Below are positions 21,245-33,151 of a stretch of 64,000 nt of DNA, piece after piece; position 1 is the first letter of the stretch, and the number at the start of each line of letters is the position of its first letter. Origin of the DNA: Stictocephala bisonia (taxonomy: Eukaryota > Arthropoda > Insecta > Hemiptera > Membracidae); NCBI GenBank assembly GCA_035578905.1, contig JAQJVL010000153.1, forward strand, positions 1,721,498 through 1,785,497. Direction: 5' to 3'. The notes under the pieces are model-generated. The model was given only the letters and a program-made list of their open reading frames with translations, made no database searches and was not told the origin of the DNA. The translations under genes were made by a program, and so were the position numbers.

Positions 21245-23706
21245 GTGCAAAATCATGCTTACTGTTAAACAAATTTATTAAGCCCTGAAATTCTATTTCA
21301 AAATAATTGTGATTATTTATTGTGCTTTAGGCCTACTGCATTTTGTGAATCCTTTCATCTTACATTCCTTATATTATTTTTAATTGACCTTCTTATACTT
21401 TTATATCATACATATGATATTAACTAGCTAACATTAATATGATAATAAATTTATGTTTTAAATTATCTTTCTTTGTACTAGCAAGATATGGTATCAATAA
21501 CAAAAGGTACAGTTTCTAAAACTAAATACCATGAATTTTGTTTGTGTGCATTGTACCAGGTCGTTTGACGGGTACAGTTTTGGTTACTTTTTTCGCTGTG
21601 GGTTGCCAGCCTGCCCGAGTTCGCTCGTGCACTGCGATTTATTTACTTTAGTGGCCATTGGCTCGGACTCTGTCGTTCCGTGATTCCAGCTCTCGGTCTG
21701 TCGGGTTGACCTGTCTACCTCAGCCACTGAACTCTACAACATGTCGGGCTAGAGGCTCATAAACGTAAGTGTTCAATTTTGTTATTTCAAATATCTAATC
21801 ACCCTTTTGGTGAAAATAGTTTGTTTAAATAATAATAATAATAAGGCTTATTTGTTATTTTCAGCGTATTGTTAGATTTGTGTTCTTGGTCTAGATGTTT
21901 GTTAAACTAAGTTCCAGCCCATGTGCTCAAGGTTACTATTTTACCATTCATTTCTTTATTATATTTTATTTTATGTTCAATGTTAGTTCTATATCATTTT
22001 TATTGAGCCTTTTACAGTTGGAGTTACCGTATTACCATATTTCTGTTCATTGGCAATACCTAGTCTATCTGTTTAGTTTGATTGTTTGTAAAATAGCTTT
22101 TCTGTGCCAATAGCCTAGATTTTCAGTTTGTCATTTTCACTTCCATATAGGTAATTCTTTCATAATTTGTTAAGTATGTAATTTGGTTTAAATCTAATTT
22201 TCTAACAGAATCTTTGTAACCTAAAATTAATCTTTTATTGCCTTGTTTGCTCCTTGGTCTAGCAACCATGTCTTCTTTGGAGCAACATGTCTTTTCCCGT
22301 TTTGTTTTTCAGTATCATGCACCTTTATATTTATTAGTTTGTTATGTGTATTATTTTTGTTTTGGCTGTACTTTTTTAATGTGTTGTGGTTTGGCCTTGC
22401 AGTCCAGGGTCTTTGAGTGGGACATTTTATCCTCGGCCTGCCGTCCGGCTGAATTTCTACCTGCTAGCCTGGCCTGAGGACCATGTCGTAGAGCCATGTT
22501 GCGACTCCGCTGCCATCCCTGCATCTGGGTGTTGTTCTTCAGTCCTCAGGTCAGTGCATTCCATTTTGGTTCCCGGCGGCTGAGCTGGGGGTGGGAAAAT
22601 TAAAAGAAAAAAAAGTTTGCAGAACAATTTAATAAGGCCTAGGCCTAAGAACTGCCCATAAACATTTTCCTGAACACATCCATGGAACATATATATATTT
22701 ATTTATTTTTTTTTTTTAAGTTTTTTATGTTGCAATTTTTTGTTATTAATCTTAAAGTAGTTTATTTATTTGTTGTATCCTTTAAATTTTATTTTAGTTA
22801 GGCACGATTGTTAAATTTGTTCTTTGAATAATTTGAATCCGTAATTATTTTGTATGCCTAAGATTTCCTTTTTTATACTGTTTAAATTATGGTGTTGTTC
22901 ATATTGTTGTTAGGCCTAGTGGTTAAATTTGTTTGAGTGTTATTTATTTCATTAGTTGTAGTATTTTGTAAGTGAATTTTTACTCGAATGGTACCGTGCT
23001 ATATTTTTTTCCTAATTGTTTAATTTTTTAAAACGACCAAAAGGGGATTATTTATTAATGTTTTACTTTTAATTCGGAGCTGCCCAGGGTTTCTGGCCCT
23101 GGCCTCAGTGGAATCATGGGCTGTGGGCTAAATTGCCGGTTAATTGGTGTTATCAAAATTTTCTAAATTTCTCTTTGTAAGTAGTTTTCTCTCCAAAATT
23201 TTGTGTCTAGTTTTCTGCAGATAGGCACATATGTTTTGTAATTTTGGTATTTATAGCGCTTGTTGTTTTTGTGTTAGTTTGTTATCTCTTGTTAATTTTG
23301 TGTTTTGTGTGGATTTTTTATATGTAATTTTGATATTGTGGCCTTCTGCCGGTTTCTGAATAATTAATTTTTTCTTGAAAATTAATAGCTTTTTTGCTCA
23401 GTTGCCAAGTTGTGATTTGACCCTCCGACTGCCGCCCGTGATCCTATCGCCTATCTGGTTTTGAGCCCTCCCCCAGTATGGTACGACTTCCAGTTTGGGT
23501 GGGGGATGGGTCTCAGCATCGAATCGAAATTCTTTGAATCACTGCATCGAATTGAAAAAAAATTGCTGCATCGCAAACCCCTATTCATGGTGTTTCAAGG
23601 TGAGGTTTATTTTAAAAGAAGAATAGTAAAATGAAATATTTTATAAGATTAGTCATAAATAAGTAAAGTTGTAATTGTTGTCTAATATTTTACTGATTTT
23701 ACTTAC
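21245..23706. other. Long T-rich stretch of unknown origin in CHK2 intron
   Basis: Strongly T-rich on the plus strand from about 21530 to 23580, with GC-richer islands near 21600-21750, 22380-22600 and 23390-23530. A GTAAGT donor-like site follows the first island at about 21768. The islands and T bias suggest a long LTR or untranslated region of an unrecognised retroelement, but I found no matching second copy, terminal repeat or coding domain. Confidence 0.35.
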
Positions 23707-23808
23707 ATGTTTCAAGTTCTGTAATATTTTAGCTTCATTGATAATCTTTCCATTTCTTTTTCCTTCAAGCTTTTTAATTTTTTTAATGGCTACTAATTTA
23801 CTTGTGAG
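23707..23808 (-). CDS. lok: CHK2/loki kinase exon with the catalytic lysine
   Basis: A 34-codon phase-0 exon between a CTGTTTCAG acceptor and the donor CAT|GTAAGT. It encodes LTSKLVAIKKIKK, where the Lys of VAIKK is the ATP-anchoring residue of subdomain II, then a short basic loop (EGKRNGK) and the alpha-C stretch IINEAKILQNLKH, whose Glu would pair with that Lys. The insert between the Lys and the alpha-C helix is shorter than the roughly 20 residues found in mammalian CHK2. It joins directly to the 18772 exon to give LKH-PCIV, which parallels LNHPCIIK in the family. Confidence 0.92.
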
Positions 23809-23934
23809 CTGAAACAGAGTATTAAAATACAAATAATAACATGCTTTGAACAAGTTAATGATTTGGCGAAAAATGTAACATCAGAAGCTTTGTAACTGCA
23901 ACTCCATTAGATAGGCCCTTGACTTATACATAAA

Positions 23935-24125
23935 TATATATATATATTTTTTTTTTAAAGAAAAAACTTCACTCACCAGTTCACATGGGCCTACAGGCCT
24001 GTGTATGAACTTTATTCAACAAGTGAAGTAATAACTTTATTCCCGTTGGTTTAGTGGGGATTCGAACCTTGGACCTTGACCTCCACAGTCCGAAGCCTTA
24101 GCCACTGAGTCACCACGCTGGCATG
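23935..24125 (-). mobile_element. tRNA-headed SINE, second family
   Basis: On the minus strand the sequence begins near 24125 with CAGCGTGGTGACTCAGTGGC (A-box-like) and has a perfect B-box-like GGTTCGAATCCCCAC around 24070-24055. The body follows toward 23945 and ends in a run of A/T. The tRNA-like head lacks a foldable cloverleaf with a clear anticodon arm, so it is a SINE head and not a tRNA gene. Confidence 0.65.
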
Positions 24126-24715
24126 CTAAATAAAAGATTTAAGCATTGACTATAGAAACAAATCAAATAGACTGAACAAAGCAATGTATTTACTGTAGAC
24201 ACATGCCTATGCTGTTATCTAATGGTAATTGGTTTCAAATAAGCGCTCGGTCAATTGTTTGGAATACCGTTAGTTCAACTATTCTGGCCTGTGCTGGAGA
24301 GAGACAAGAGATAGAGAGAGATGGAGAGAGAGAGATACACTTATACACTTACTGGAGTATACAAAATATCTTTAAAAAAAAATTGGCAATTTTAATTTTA
24401 TAGACATTTTTCCTAAACTGAAATGATAAATTTAATACACTGGAGTATTTATTTTTTACTTTTTTTATACAGCTTGACCAATAATGTTTATCAGCACTCA
24501 TTATACTACCTCTTCAGTTGCTCGACCAGTGAACAACGTGTGCGCTGGAGCGGTCCGCTTAGTACGAGTTACTCGCTGCTTGTTGTGCTTTGCTTAAACT
24601 TGTACAAGTTTATATTAATTATATTCAGCGATATATAGAACACGTATAACTTTGTAAATTTATTTGGTATTAACTTCATTCTGCTTAATTTTTTTACCTC
24701 TAGAGAGCAAAAATG

Positions 24716-26040
24716 GAGATGTGCGCGAAGTGTCAGTGTGAAAAACACAAAGGAAATGTTGTTGTGTGTTGGGTGTAAACAACATTTTCATCCAACATGT
24801 ACTTGCATCGAGACAATGGAGAATTTCAACCTACTGAAAGCTACGTGGAAGTGCGATTTATGCTCTACGACAACTCGGAGTGATGTCAATTGTTCTGCTC
24901 TCGCCACGATGCTCCAGAATATGGATTCTGAACTGTGTGCCCAGATAGGTAAAGTTAACGCAAACCTAGAAGGTATGAAAACTGAGTTGGTGGGTTTTAA
25001 CAGTACCGTAACTGAAATGCAGGGTACCCTGAGCACTCTCTTGCAAGAGAATGAAAAACGAAAGAAGGAGTACATCTCAATAACATAAACAAAATTATTA
25101 ACAGCTTGAGGTTAACAAGTTCGAGACATGGAACAGTATTCCCGGAGAAACAATATTGAAATTGTGGGTGTCCCTTACACAAGTGATAAGAATGGATACT
25201 GCCTCCTGGAACAGTTAGCGGAGGTGATTCAAATAAACTACCGGTGAGGTGGGATCTCCATAGACCACCGTATGGGCGGGTGGGTGGGTCAATACCACTG
25301 TACGTGTATGGGCGGGCAGGTGGGTCATTACCATTGTATGTGTATGGGCGGGAAGGTGGGTCATCACCATTGTAGGTTTATGGACAGGCGGGTTATCACC
25401 ATTTTACGTGTGTGACAGGCAGATGGGTCATTACCACTCTACGTGTATAGGCGGGAAGGTGGGTCATCACCATTGTACGTGTATGAGCGGGCGGGTGGGG
25501 GATTACCACTGTACGTGTATGGGTGGGTGGGTGAATCATAACCATTGTACAAGTATTGGCGGGTGGGTGAGTCAATACTACCGTGTGTGTATGGTAGGGT
25601 GAGTGGGTGGGTAAATACTAATATGAAAGAGAGCTGATGGCAACTTATGATGTCAAGGAAGTTATTAATCTAGAGACAGCTAGGATTGGTGAAAGTGCTG
25701 AAAATCCACACAAGTTACCACAGATCATCCAAATCCATCTATTATTGTGAGCTTTGTGACTATAAGCACCTGTAGATTTCATTGGCTTGTGAACATCGCT
25801 AACCCCTCACTGGAACAAGCCTGAGAGCAACTGGGAGTCATACCCGACCTTCGTTAATGATCACCTTACGCCCTAAAACCGTGCTGTCCTAAGCAGAGCC
25901 AAGAAGTTGGTGAAGGAAGGAAAGATCGCTCGTGTCTGAACCAGAGACTGCTGAGTAATTGTGAAGTTTTTCGATGATGCACAGTGCCGTCCCATACCCA
26001 TCAGCACCATGGAGGACATAGACAAACTACCAAAACCATA
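24716..26040 (+). mobile_element. LINE ORF1 remnant with PHD-type finger, split by minisatellite
   Basis: Starts MEMCAKCQCEKH at 24714. After one frame change it continues at 24738 as LLCVGCKQHFHPTC and WKCDLC, a C4HC3 PHD-like zinc finger common in ORF1 of insect CR1/jockey-like LINEs. A coiled coil follows (ATMLQNMDSELCAQIGKVNANLEGM...), then DMEQYSRRNNIEIVGVP near 25125, the conserved RRM-type start. The frame is then lost in the minisatellite (25262-25620). Beyond it, pieces such as INDHLTP and RAKKLVKEGKIARV (about 25855-25945) are the normal ORF1 C-terminal end. The endonuclease and RT are absent. Confidence 0.8.
25262..25620 (+). repeat. G-rich minisatellite array 3, inside the LINE ORF1
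   Basis: About ten units of 33-36 bp of the form GGGCGGGTGGGTCATTACCA followed by a CTGTACGTGTAT block. Edges are sharp: it starts at CCGTATGGGCGGG and ends at GGGTGGGTAAATACTAATATG. It carries the same consensus as the arrays at 11.7, 13.4 and 28.8 kb. Confidence 0.88.
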
Positions 26041-26061
26041 AGTACCATTTTAGTATTTAGT

Positions 26062-28213
26062 AGGGGTGTGCGAGTACTCGAAACTTCGAGTATTTTACTA
26101 CTCGAACTCGGCTCGAAGCTTCCAAAACTACTACGAAGTTCGATCGAGTAGTTGTATTTCACAAAATATGAGATTTACACCTTAATTTAGTTTTAAGAGT
26201 AAACAGTTTTGTAAGTTATGAATAAAAAATATGCGCATCCTTGTGTTTTATTTTACCCTTAATCACACGTTATCAGTTTGGTATGCGTAATTATGAACTA
26301 AACAATACGCCTAAGAATAGGTAGTACACGACGACAGTCAAATGTATTGAACAAGTTTGTTCATTATGATTTGAACTAGTTCATTTCAAAGTGAACAACA
26401 GAGCTGGGAAGGTAGTGATCATTTTAAAAAATTACCATAGTAGCGATTACACCTGTTGGTTGTCGAGTCTACTAGTCACTTGTAACCTAACCTAGAATAG
26501 CGTGAATAAAACAGAAATGCTGTTTAGTGTCTTTATGACCCAAGAAAGGGATCGAGAGATCCGGTTCAAGATGTTCAAAAAGACCTGTTACCAATACAAA
26601 TCTAATGGTCTGAACGCCGTGGAAATTATGCATATTTTCGTTCATATCAATAATACCGTTCAATCAAAAGGGTCCCGAGAACGGGTCGCTTTACATCGCA
26701 AGAATCGAACTTCCCATCTTTTCTAGGCAAAAGTTCATCTCGGTTGTAGTGTACGTACGTGCAAGGAAACGATCAGCTCCTTTTCGGAACTGAAATTATC
26801 ATTGCATATTTCTCACAAGCCGATTGAGGTCTATTTTGTTTTTTAATCTGAGCAGGGAATCGTCCAATGATTTGATGTAACAAAATACCGTATCATATCA
26901 TATAAAATATGGTAATAGCGTTCTAGCAGAGTGTAACACAACATAATTGATTTATTTTCCATAAAATAAAAAATAGATATATATATATCTGTGGCGAACG
27001 TCTATTAATTATTATTCTGAAAACACATTATATCGCCAAATTTATATTTGCACATGCGATATTTTTTCCTGTCAAATTGTTGAACGGTTTTCTGACTAGG
27101 TTAGACAATAACACAGTTGGAGTGTAAAAGGTGGTAAAATACGATAATTTTGATTCGTAAACTCACTGAACGGTTCCCTGTTCACATTGATGTCGATGTA
27201 AACTGTAAAACAATCACGAATCAACCCAAGTGAAGGAGAAACATATTGGAAGACCTTTTCTAAACAAAATACGATGAATTTAGACATTCGGAAAATAGTT
27301 TTTACTGAACCGAAGCCTTATCAAACGTCTCTTTTTTTATTCATAGGTTTATAATTTAGCTGCCCAAAATCTTCACTGTATCACTAGTTGGCACTTAGCT
27401 GATATTTCAGACTGCATCTCATCACCAATATCGGTTAGACCTATTATATTAGCCGACTACGTCTATGGTTTTCATTCGTTTACACTAGGTTTTCATGAAT
27501 TTCTCGTTATGAAATAATTATTTATCTGTTGTTCAGTGTAGCCTCATGTATCGAAATAGTTTCAAGTTGCACACATTCATTACCGATCATAATTTAAAAA
27601 CTATGATCATCCTAAGCGACTTTAAAATTTATTTTTAGTAAACCTGCTTAGTTATTATTATCAATCGATTGAACTACAGTCTTTGTCATCCAGATTTTCA
27701 AATCTGACTATATAATTCAGAGCTTATTTCCGGTTAGTTGTAACCCTGTTATTATTAAATTAAATACCCACAAAATACAGATCCACTCTTCTTGGCGTGT
27801 ACACAATCAATTTTTTGTTGAGAGGAGGCAATTCTGAAAGCAAATGACTGCATTTGGCGATAACGCCTGATTTTCAGCATCAGTTTAGTTGGATGCAGCT
27901 TTTGCCAACAAGCTTTGCTACGTTTTCGCGGTACACTTTGAACTGAACCACCAGATAAACATATTTCTGGGAGGCAGGAAATAAAAAGTTTTATTTACCA
28001 AATGTTATAGTTACAAACAACAAATCAAAATTATTGTGTTCAGTTTAGATGTATAAATTTACGAATCTGGCAAAACTTAACATAGGCTTAGGGCGGTGTC
28101 TGCCTTTTACTGTTGTCTTGGGTGAATAGGAAATCCTTCTGTAAATACTCGCTCGACAATACTCGATACTTGAAAAAATGCCAACTACTCGACTCAAACT
28201 CAAAAATCACTAT
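26062..28213. mobile_element. Possible hAT-like element with 8-bp target duplication
   Basis: TATTTAGT occurs at 26054-26061 and again at 28214-28221. The left end AGGGGTGTGCGAGTACTCG resembles hAT ends (YAGGG...). Both end regions carry repeated ACTCGA/TCGAGT motifs (26075-26155 and 28145-28205) that pair in inverted orientation. The right terminal bases do not match the left, so the TIR is degraded or the right end is truncated. Interior reading frames are short, and I recognise no transposase. Confidence 0.5.
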
Positions 28214-28329
28214 TATTTAGTATGTTTAATGGTATTATAGTGTCAGATTAGTCTGTTCTAATTTATTGTTTTTTCTTTTACTGATTCCTTACCAAATCCA
28301 TGATTAATATATATCATGGATATATATAT

Positions 28330-28450
28330 ACACAGACAGTTGCACTGATCCACCCACCCACCCAAACACAGACAATGGCACTGACCCACCCACCCACCCA
28401 TACACAGACAGTGGCACTGACCTACTCACTCTACTATACACATACAGTGG
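28330..28450 (-). repeat. Minisatellite array 4 (C-rich on plus strand)
   Basis: Three to four units with CACTGACCCACCCACCCACC then CATACACAGACAGTGG. The orientation is opposite to the next array at 28755, with an AT-dinucleotide block between the two. Confidence 0.85.
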
Positions 28451-28611
28451 CACTGTACTACATAACTAACTAAACCTTATTTTCTTTTCTCACAATATCT
28501 TTATTTTAGTAATAATAATTTTAACCAAACACATTCCATTGATTTATTTTTTATGCCGAGGTCTGAATTTATAATTAATAGTTTCATGTCATTAAACATT
28601 AGTATTAAATA

Positions 28612-28620
28612 TAATATATA

Positions 28621-28690
<70 letters not shown>

Positions 28691-28755
28691 TATATATAAT
28701 ATATATATAATTATATATATAATATATATATATAATATTATATATATAATATATA
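28612..28755. repeat. AT dinucleotide microsatellite
   Basis: Almost pure TA/AT repeats with a few AATT interruptions, partly self-complementary. It separates two oppositely oriented minisatellite arrays. Confidence 0.9.
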
Positions 28756-29030
28756 TGTATAGGAAAGTGGGTTGGTCAGTGCCACTGTTTGTGTATGGCT
28801 GGGTGGGTGGGTCAGTGCCACTGTTTGTGTATGGGTGGGTGGGTGGATCAGTGCCACTGTATGTGTATAGGAGAGTGGGTGGGTCAGTGCCACTGTCTGC
28901 GTATAGGAAAGTGGGTTGGTCAGTGCCACTGTATGTGTATAGGAGAGTGGATGGGTCAGTGCCACTGTTTGTGTATCGGTGGGAGGTTGGGTCGATGCCC
29001 CTGTATGGGTGGGCGGGTGAGTTAACACTA
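28755..29030 (+). repeat. G-rich minisatellite array 5
   Basis: About eight units near 33 bp: GGGTGGGTCAGTGCCACTGT then TTGTGTATG. The central CAGTGCCACTG is an odd-centred perfect palindrome. The unit is a multiple of three bases, which keeps several frames open and creates repetitive pseudo-proteins on both strands. These are not genes. Confidence 0.88.
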
Positions 29031-30243
29031 CCGTATGTGTGTTGGTTAGGTTAGGTTAACACAATACGGAGGAGTGAGGTTTTCTATTAATTTTTTATAT
29101 CTTCTTAAATACTTTTAAAGTGACCTCTATTGTACTTCCTTTTTCAACTTTGACTGGATAATTACTCCATAAATCTATAAAAATCTACTCCATAAAAACT
29201 CGGTAAACATACTATATTAATTTCGTAAAAACACTCAACTAGTAGTATCTTGTTAATAAAATACTCTTTGATTAGGAAAGCCCAATTAAGTTATCTATTA
29301 CTGTTTATTATATATTATTTTAAAAGAGTATTTGGATAATTGTTTTGATAAATGTGATTTTTATTTTTAAACTGCAAACTTTGCATTACATTTTAATATT
29401 TTGTTTGAATAACAAATAAACAGGATAGAGACATTATAATCTATAATTTTTGTATGACTTTTTTACTATTGTAGTACATAAATGTATTAATCGATATGTT
29501 TACTTCTTTAAATGTGTTTTAGCGATAACTCAGGTCGTTATTAAAATCTCTAAACAGTGCTGTCTTAATGAATATCATTTTTCTTTTTTCTTTCTCTTAT
29601 ATACAGTACAAGTAAATGTCAACAACACAAATTTATTACAATATAAGCACAAAATGCACAAGTATATTACAATACAGGTACGAAATGCACAAATATTACC
29701 ACACTCACCTTCCTCAGACCAGAGGGATTCACAAAGGTAGGCTTCCACTCAAAATTTTCATAAAGTCTTAAAGGTTTTATGTTTTTTGGGGTGTTATTAT
29801 TTATTGTGCTGCTAGTAGTTTCATTGTGATTTTTTTCTAATCTAAAAAAAGTCAGATCTGTGAACATCTGCTTGCACTTGGATTTTATTAGGTGTAGAGG
29901 CTGGGGAGCTTGTGTCAACTTGTACAGATTGCTGGATGGACAGTAGGGCAGTGGCATCCGTTAGTGGTGAAGTGGTTGATTCATTAGTTACTTTAGGGCT
30001 TGTTTAGTCTTGATTTCTGATTTTTGGCTTGAGAGAAAGTATATGTTTTTATAGAACTCAATATGGTTCTCGAAAAAATCTTTTATTGATTCAGTCTTTC
30101 TTCTTTCCCTGGCAAATTTTGGCGGGTCTTTATAGGTTTTAAGTGGCTGGCTCAGTCTCACCTTTATAATTTGAAAGTTTGTTTCAGAGGGAAGTGGGCA
30201 TTTTCTATCAGATGTGTTTTTGACTATGTTTTGAGACTTGTAG

Positions 30244-31222
30244 TTATACGCTTAACAAATTTTTCTTTGGGGCTCGTTCAGTCTGATTATACTTTGCGGT
30301 GTTAATTAACTTCTTGGTGTGTGTCAAATGTCGATACATCAGTTGTTTGCTTGTGGTCTTGCTGCTTCCACTTGTCAGGCGGGTCGGTTTCAGGGGGTGC
30401 ATCAGTTTTTCGTTAGTGGTTTGTCTGGCTCCAGGTGTCATGTGAGTATCATTATTCGTCTGGGTTGTTATTAGAGGGTGCATCAGTTTTTCATTAGTGG
30501 TTTGTCTGACTTCAGGTGTCGTGTAGGTATCATTATTCGTCTGAGTCTGGTCAGGGGTTGAACCAGTTTTTCACTTCTGGTTTGACTGTTTCCAGGCGTC
30601 GGTTCAATGTCGGTGTTCATATGGATGTTGCTAAAAGGGTGGGGCCTGTCATTGTTTTGAAAGATTTGAGCATCGGTGAAAATGCTTTGTTTTATCTGGT
30701 ACGTCTGCAGTGTTTCAAATAGAGTTTCCATTGAGCTTAGTCTTATTTCTACTTTTTCAATTTCAGTTAGTAGATAGGTATTGGTGTTGCTTGTATTAGT
30801 TGAATCTATGGAGTTCATCTGTGTGTCAGTTTCTTCTGTCATCCTTGGAGTAAGATTTGGGTCACAATCCTGCTTAGTGGTTTTGAGTTGTTTGATTAGT
30901 TTTTGCTGATCTTTTATTGCATTTTCATACCTTAAAAGGGTTTCCTCCTTTTCCCTATCAATGTCTTCAAAGGTTTTGGTGAGCTGGCTCCTTAATTCTC
31001 TCTCTATTTTCAGTTGTTGTTCACTGTCATTTAAAGTTTTGACTAGTTCACTAATTCTGGTTATTTGAACTTGATTTATATCTTCAAGTTTGTCAAAAAG
31101 ATCTTGATAAATATTTACATTTATAGCTTCCATTTCATGAATTCTCTGTGAAAGTTTTGAGTTTTCTAACTGTTTGGTATCTAGTTCTTCTTGTAGTTGT
31201 TTATTTTGAGTGAGTAGGGCAT
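30244..31222 (-). pseudogene. Coiled-coil and repeat region of the PWWP element, left copy
   Basis: From 31222 leftward: NKQLQEELDTKQLENSKLSQ, then a long heptad-rich coiled coil through LVKTLNDSEQQLKIERELRSQ to about 30860, a Thr/Asn-rich linker, and the start of 25-residue repeats (TRSEKLVQPL type). The frame breaks near 30540. The repeats resume in another frame at 30483-30244 (ARQTTNEKLMHPLKPTR). Compared with the right copy, one repeat is missing or scrambled here. Confidence 0.75.
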
Positions 31223-32978
31223 ATGAAGCAGTGTGGTATTGTTGATAGTGGAAAGAGAGAAACAATTCCTGCCCATACCAATATAGATGACATAAATAAA
31301 TACTTTGTTGAAATGGGGGCGGCAGAACCAGTCAGTGAACAAAACATACATCTTTTCAAGACAAACAGAAGGAATGGTCTGATGACAGAATTTACATTTA
31401 CGCCTGTCACTAATGAAGTTGTACAATCAGCCATGAACGAGATAACATCAAGAGCGGTTGGTAGCGATAAACTATCAATACAAATGATAAAAGCCGTGAG
31501 TCCTTACGCTCTGGATGCGATTACACACCTCATAAATGAGTCCCTGTTGAGTGGGGTGTTTCCTCAGAGCTGGAAGTCGAGCATTGTGCATCCCATACCG
31601 AAAGTGACAGCCCCTAAGTGTCCAACAATTAAGACCCATCTCGATACTGCCTGCGATGTCAAAGATATTAGAAAAAGTTGTAACTCGACAGATTGTAGAA
31701 TATATGGACAAAGAAAATATTTTGCCGAAAACACAATCTGGGTTCAGGAAAAGCCACAGCACATGCACTGCCCTGGTAAACTTATTTAGTGACCTGTTTG
31801 ATAGTAAAGATAATGGAAGATACAGTTCACTGGTTCTGCTTGATTATTCTCAAGCCTTTGATTCCATGAACCATAAGTTGCTGGCTGCGAAAATGAATTT
31901 TTGTGGCTTTGGTGCAGATGATATCGAGTGGGTGAAGTCATACCTTGAAAATAGAAGCCAGGTTACAAAGCTGGGATGTGAGACATCCATTCCTCTTAAT
32001 AGACATCGAGGTGTACCTCAGGGTAGCTGTCTTGGTCCTATACTTTTCAATTTGTACACATGTGACCTTCCCGAATGTGTACAAAGCTGCACTGCTCATT
32101 TGTATGCAGATGATTGTCAGCTACACTTGTCATACGAGCCTGGCTCAATTGAGGAGGCCTTCATGCTAATTAATTCGGATCTTGAAAGCATTACCACCTG
32201 GTCCGTAAATAATAGCCTAAAACTCAATATAGACAAGTGTACCGTTCTCCATTTTGCCCATCAGACTCTGGTGCAGTCCCTTAGCTCAAGGGGCATTGAG
32301 ATCATGCTCAGTGATGTAAGCTTGGCTGTAAGCGGCAAAGTCAAAACTCTCGGTGTCGTGCTAGACAATGACCAGACTTTCACTGAGCATGTCACTTACT
32401 CTGCACAACGTGCACTGGGTAGGCTAAGAGGTCTGTACCGTTTTAGAGATCTGCTACCAGAATCCGCTAAGTTTCACATCATGCAGTCACTGATTTTGTC
32501 AGTATTTTACTACTGCTACCCTGCATACGGTAACAGCATTTCGTGTGGAGATATGGAGCGAATTCAAAAGCTTCAAAACTCAGCAGTCCGTTTCATTTTC
32601 AATTTGAGACGTTTTGATCATGTTTCTCCTTTTCGAGAGGCTGTTGGTTTACTGCCAATGGAGACCGTATGCAGGATTCTAACTTGCTGCATGACTCACA
32701 AGATACTGTCACACAGTGAGCCACAGTACTTAAGCGAAAGACTGTTATACCGGGAAGAGGTCTCGCAGCGTAGTACACGCCATGCAAATTTGCTCCATTT
32801 CTCTAAGGTCCGTTTAGAAGTTGGGAGACGGAGTTTTTCTTATTTCGGCCCTAAATTGTACAATGGCCTCCCCCCAGCCATCAAATCATGTACTATACGC
32901 TCATTTAAGAGTAAAATTAAAGAGCTTTTCGTAGCCCAATAGTATATTGTAATTTTAAGTCTTTGTGTTTCTTTGTAA

Positions 32979-33019
<41 letters not shown>

Positions 33020-33151
33020 TATACCTTAATCTTAACTTGCACTGTTCTTAGTTTTTAATATTTATTTCTTAGTATTAAGGCCATTGACTTGAGTTGTTCT
33101 GTAAAACAGTTATGTACTGAGAAACGCTTGTAAATAAAGGCATTTTTATTT
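31223..33151 (+). mobile_element. 5'-truncated LINE (CR1/jockey-like) inserted in the PWWP element
   Basis: Joins at GGGCAT|ATGAAG on the left and ends GGCATTTTTATTT|ATTCCCTAC on the right. The uninterrupted PWWP copy at 42660-42700 shows the empty site GGGCATTCCCTAC (reverse complement), so at most 2 bp were duplicated. The reading starts in the region before the RT fingers (31223-31650). After one frame change it continues at 31656-32942 with LLDYSQAFDSMNH, GVPQGSCLGPILF and LYADDCQLH (catalytic YADD), followed by the C-terminal domain. No RNase H. The endonuclease half is missing. Confidence 0.9.
31656..32942 (+). pseudogene. LINE reverse transcriptase, C-terminal 428 aa
   Basis: Open frame from motif 1 onward (ILEKVVTRQIVEYMDKENIL, TQSGFRKSHSTCTALV), with RT motifs A (DYSQAFDS), B (GVPQGSCLGP) and C (YADD) at residues about 62-165. 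The thumb and C-terminal region end RSFKSKIKELFVAQ. The upstream 31223-31650 frame is offset by one or two bases, so the whole is a broken ORF2. It could not act alone without its endonuclease. Confidence 0.88.

Noticed and set aside
28738..29054. Open frames of up to 99 codons on both strands with repeating GWVGGSVPL or THPPTHTQTVAL-type peptides
   Set aside because: They exist only because the minisatellite unit is near a multiple of three bases. There is no start context, splice support or domain. The same applies to frames at 11650-12090, 13385-13876 and 25408-25602.
29040..29062. Telomere-like TTAGG repeats
   Set aside because: Only two or three imperfect GGTTA units; common in insect DNA by chance and not an array.
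31181..31434. Minus-strand frames crossing the LINE/PWWP junction
   Set aside because: They span an insertion border and are antisense to the LINE RT; no independent support.
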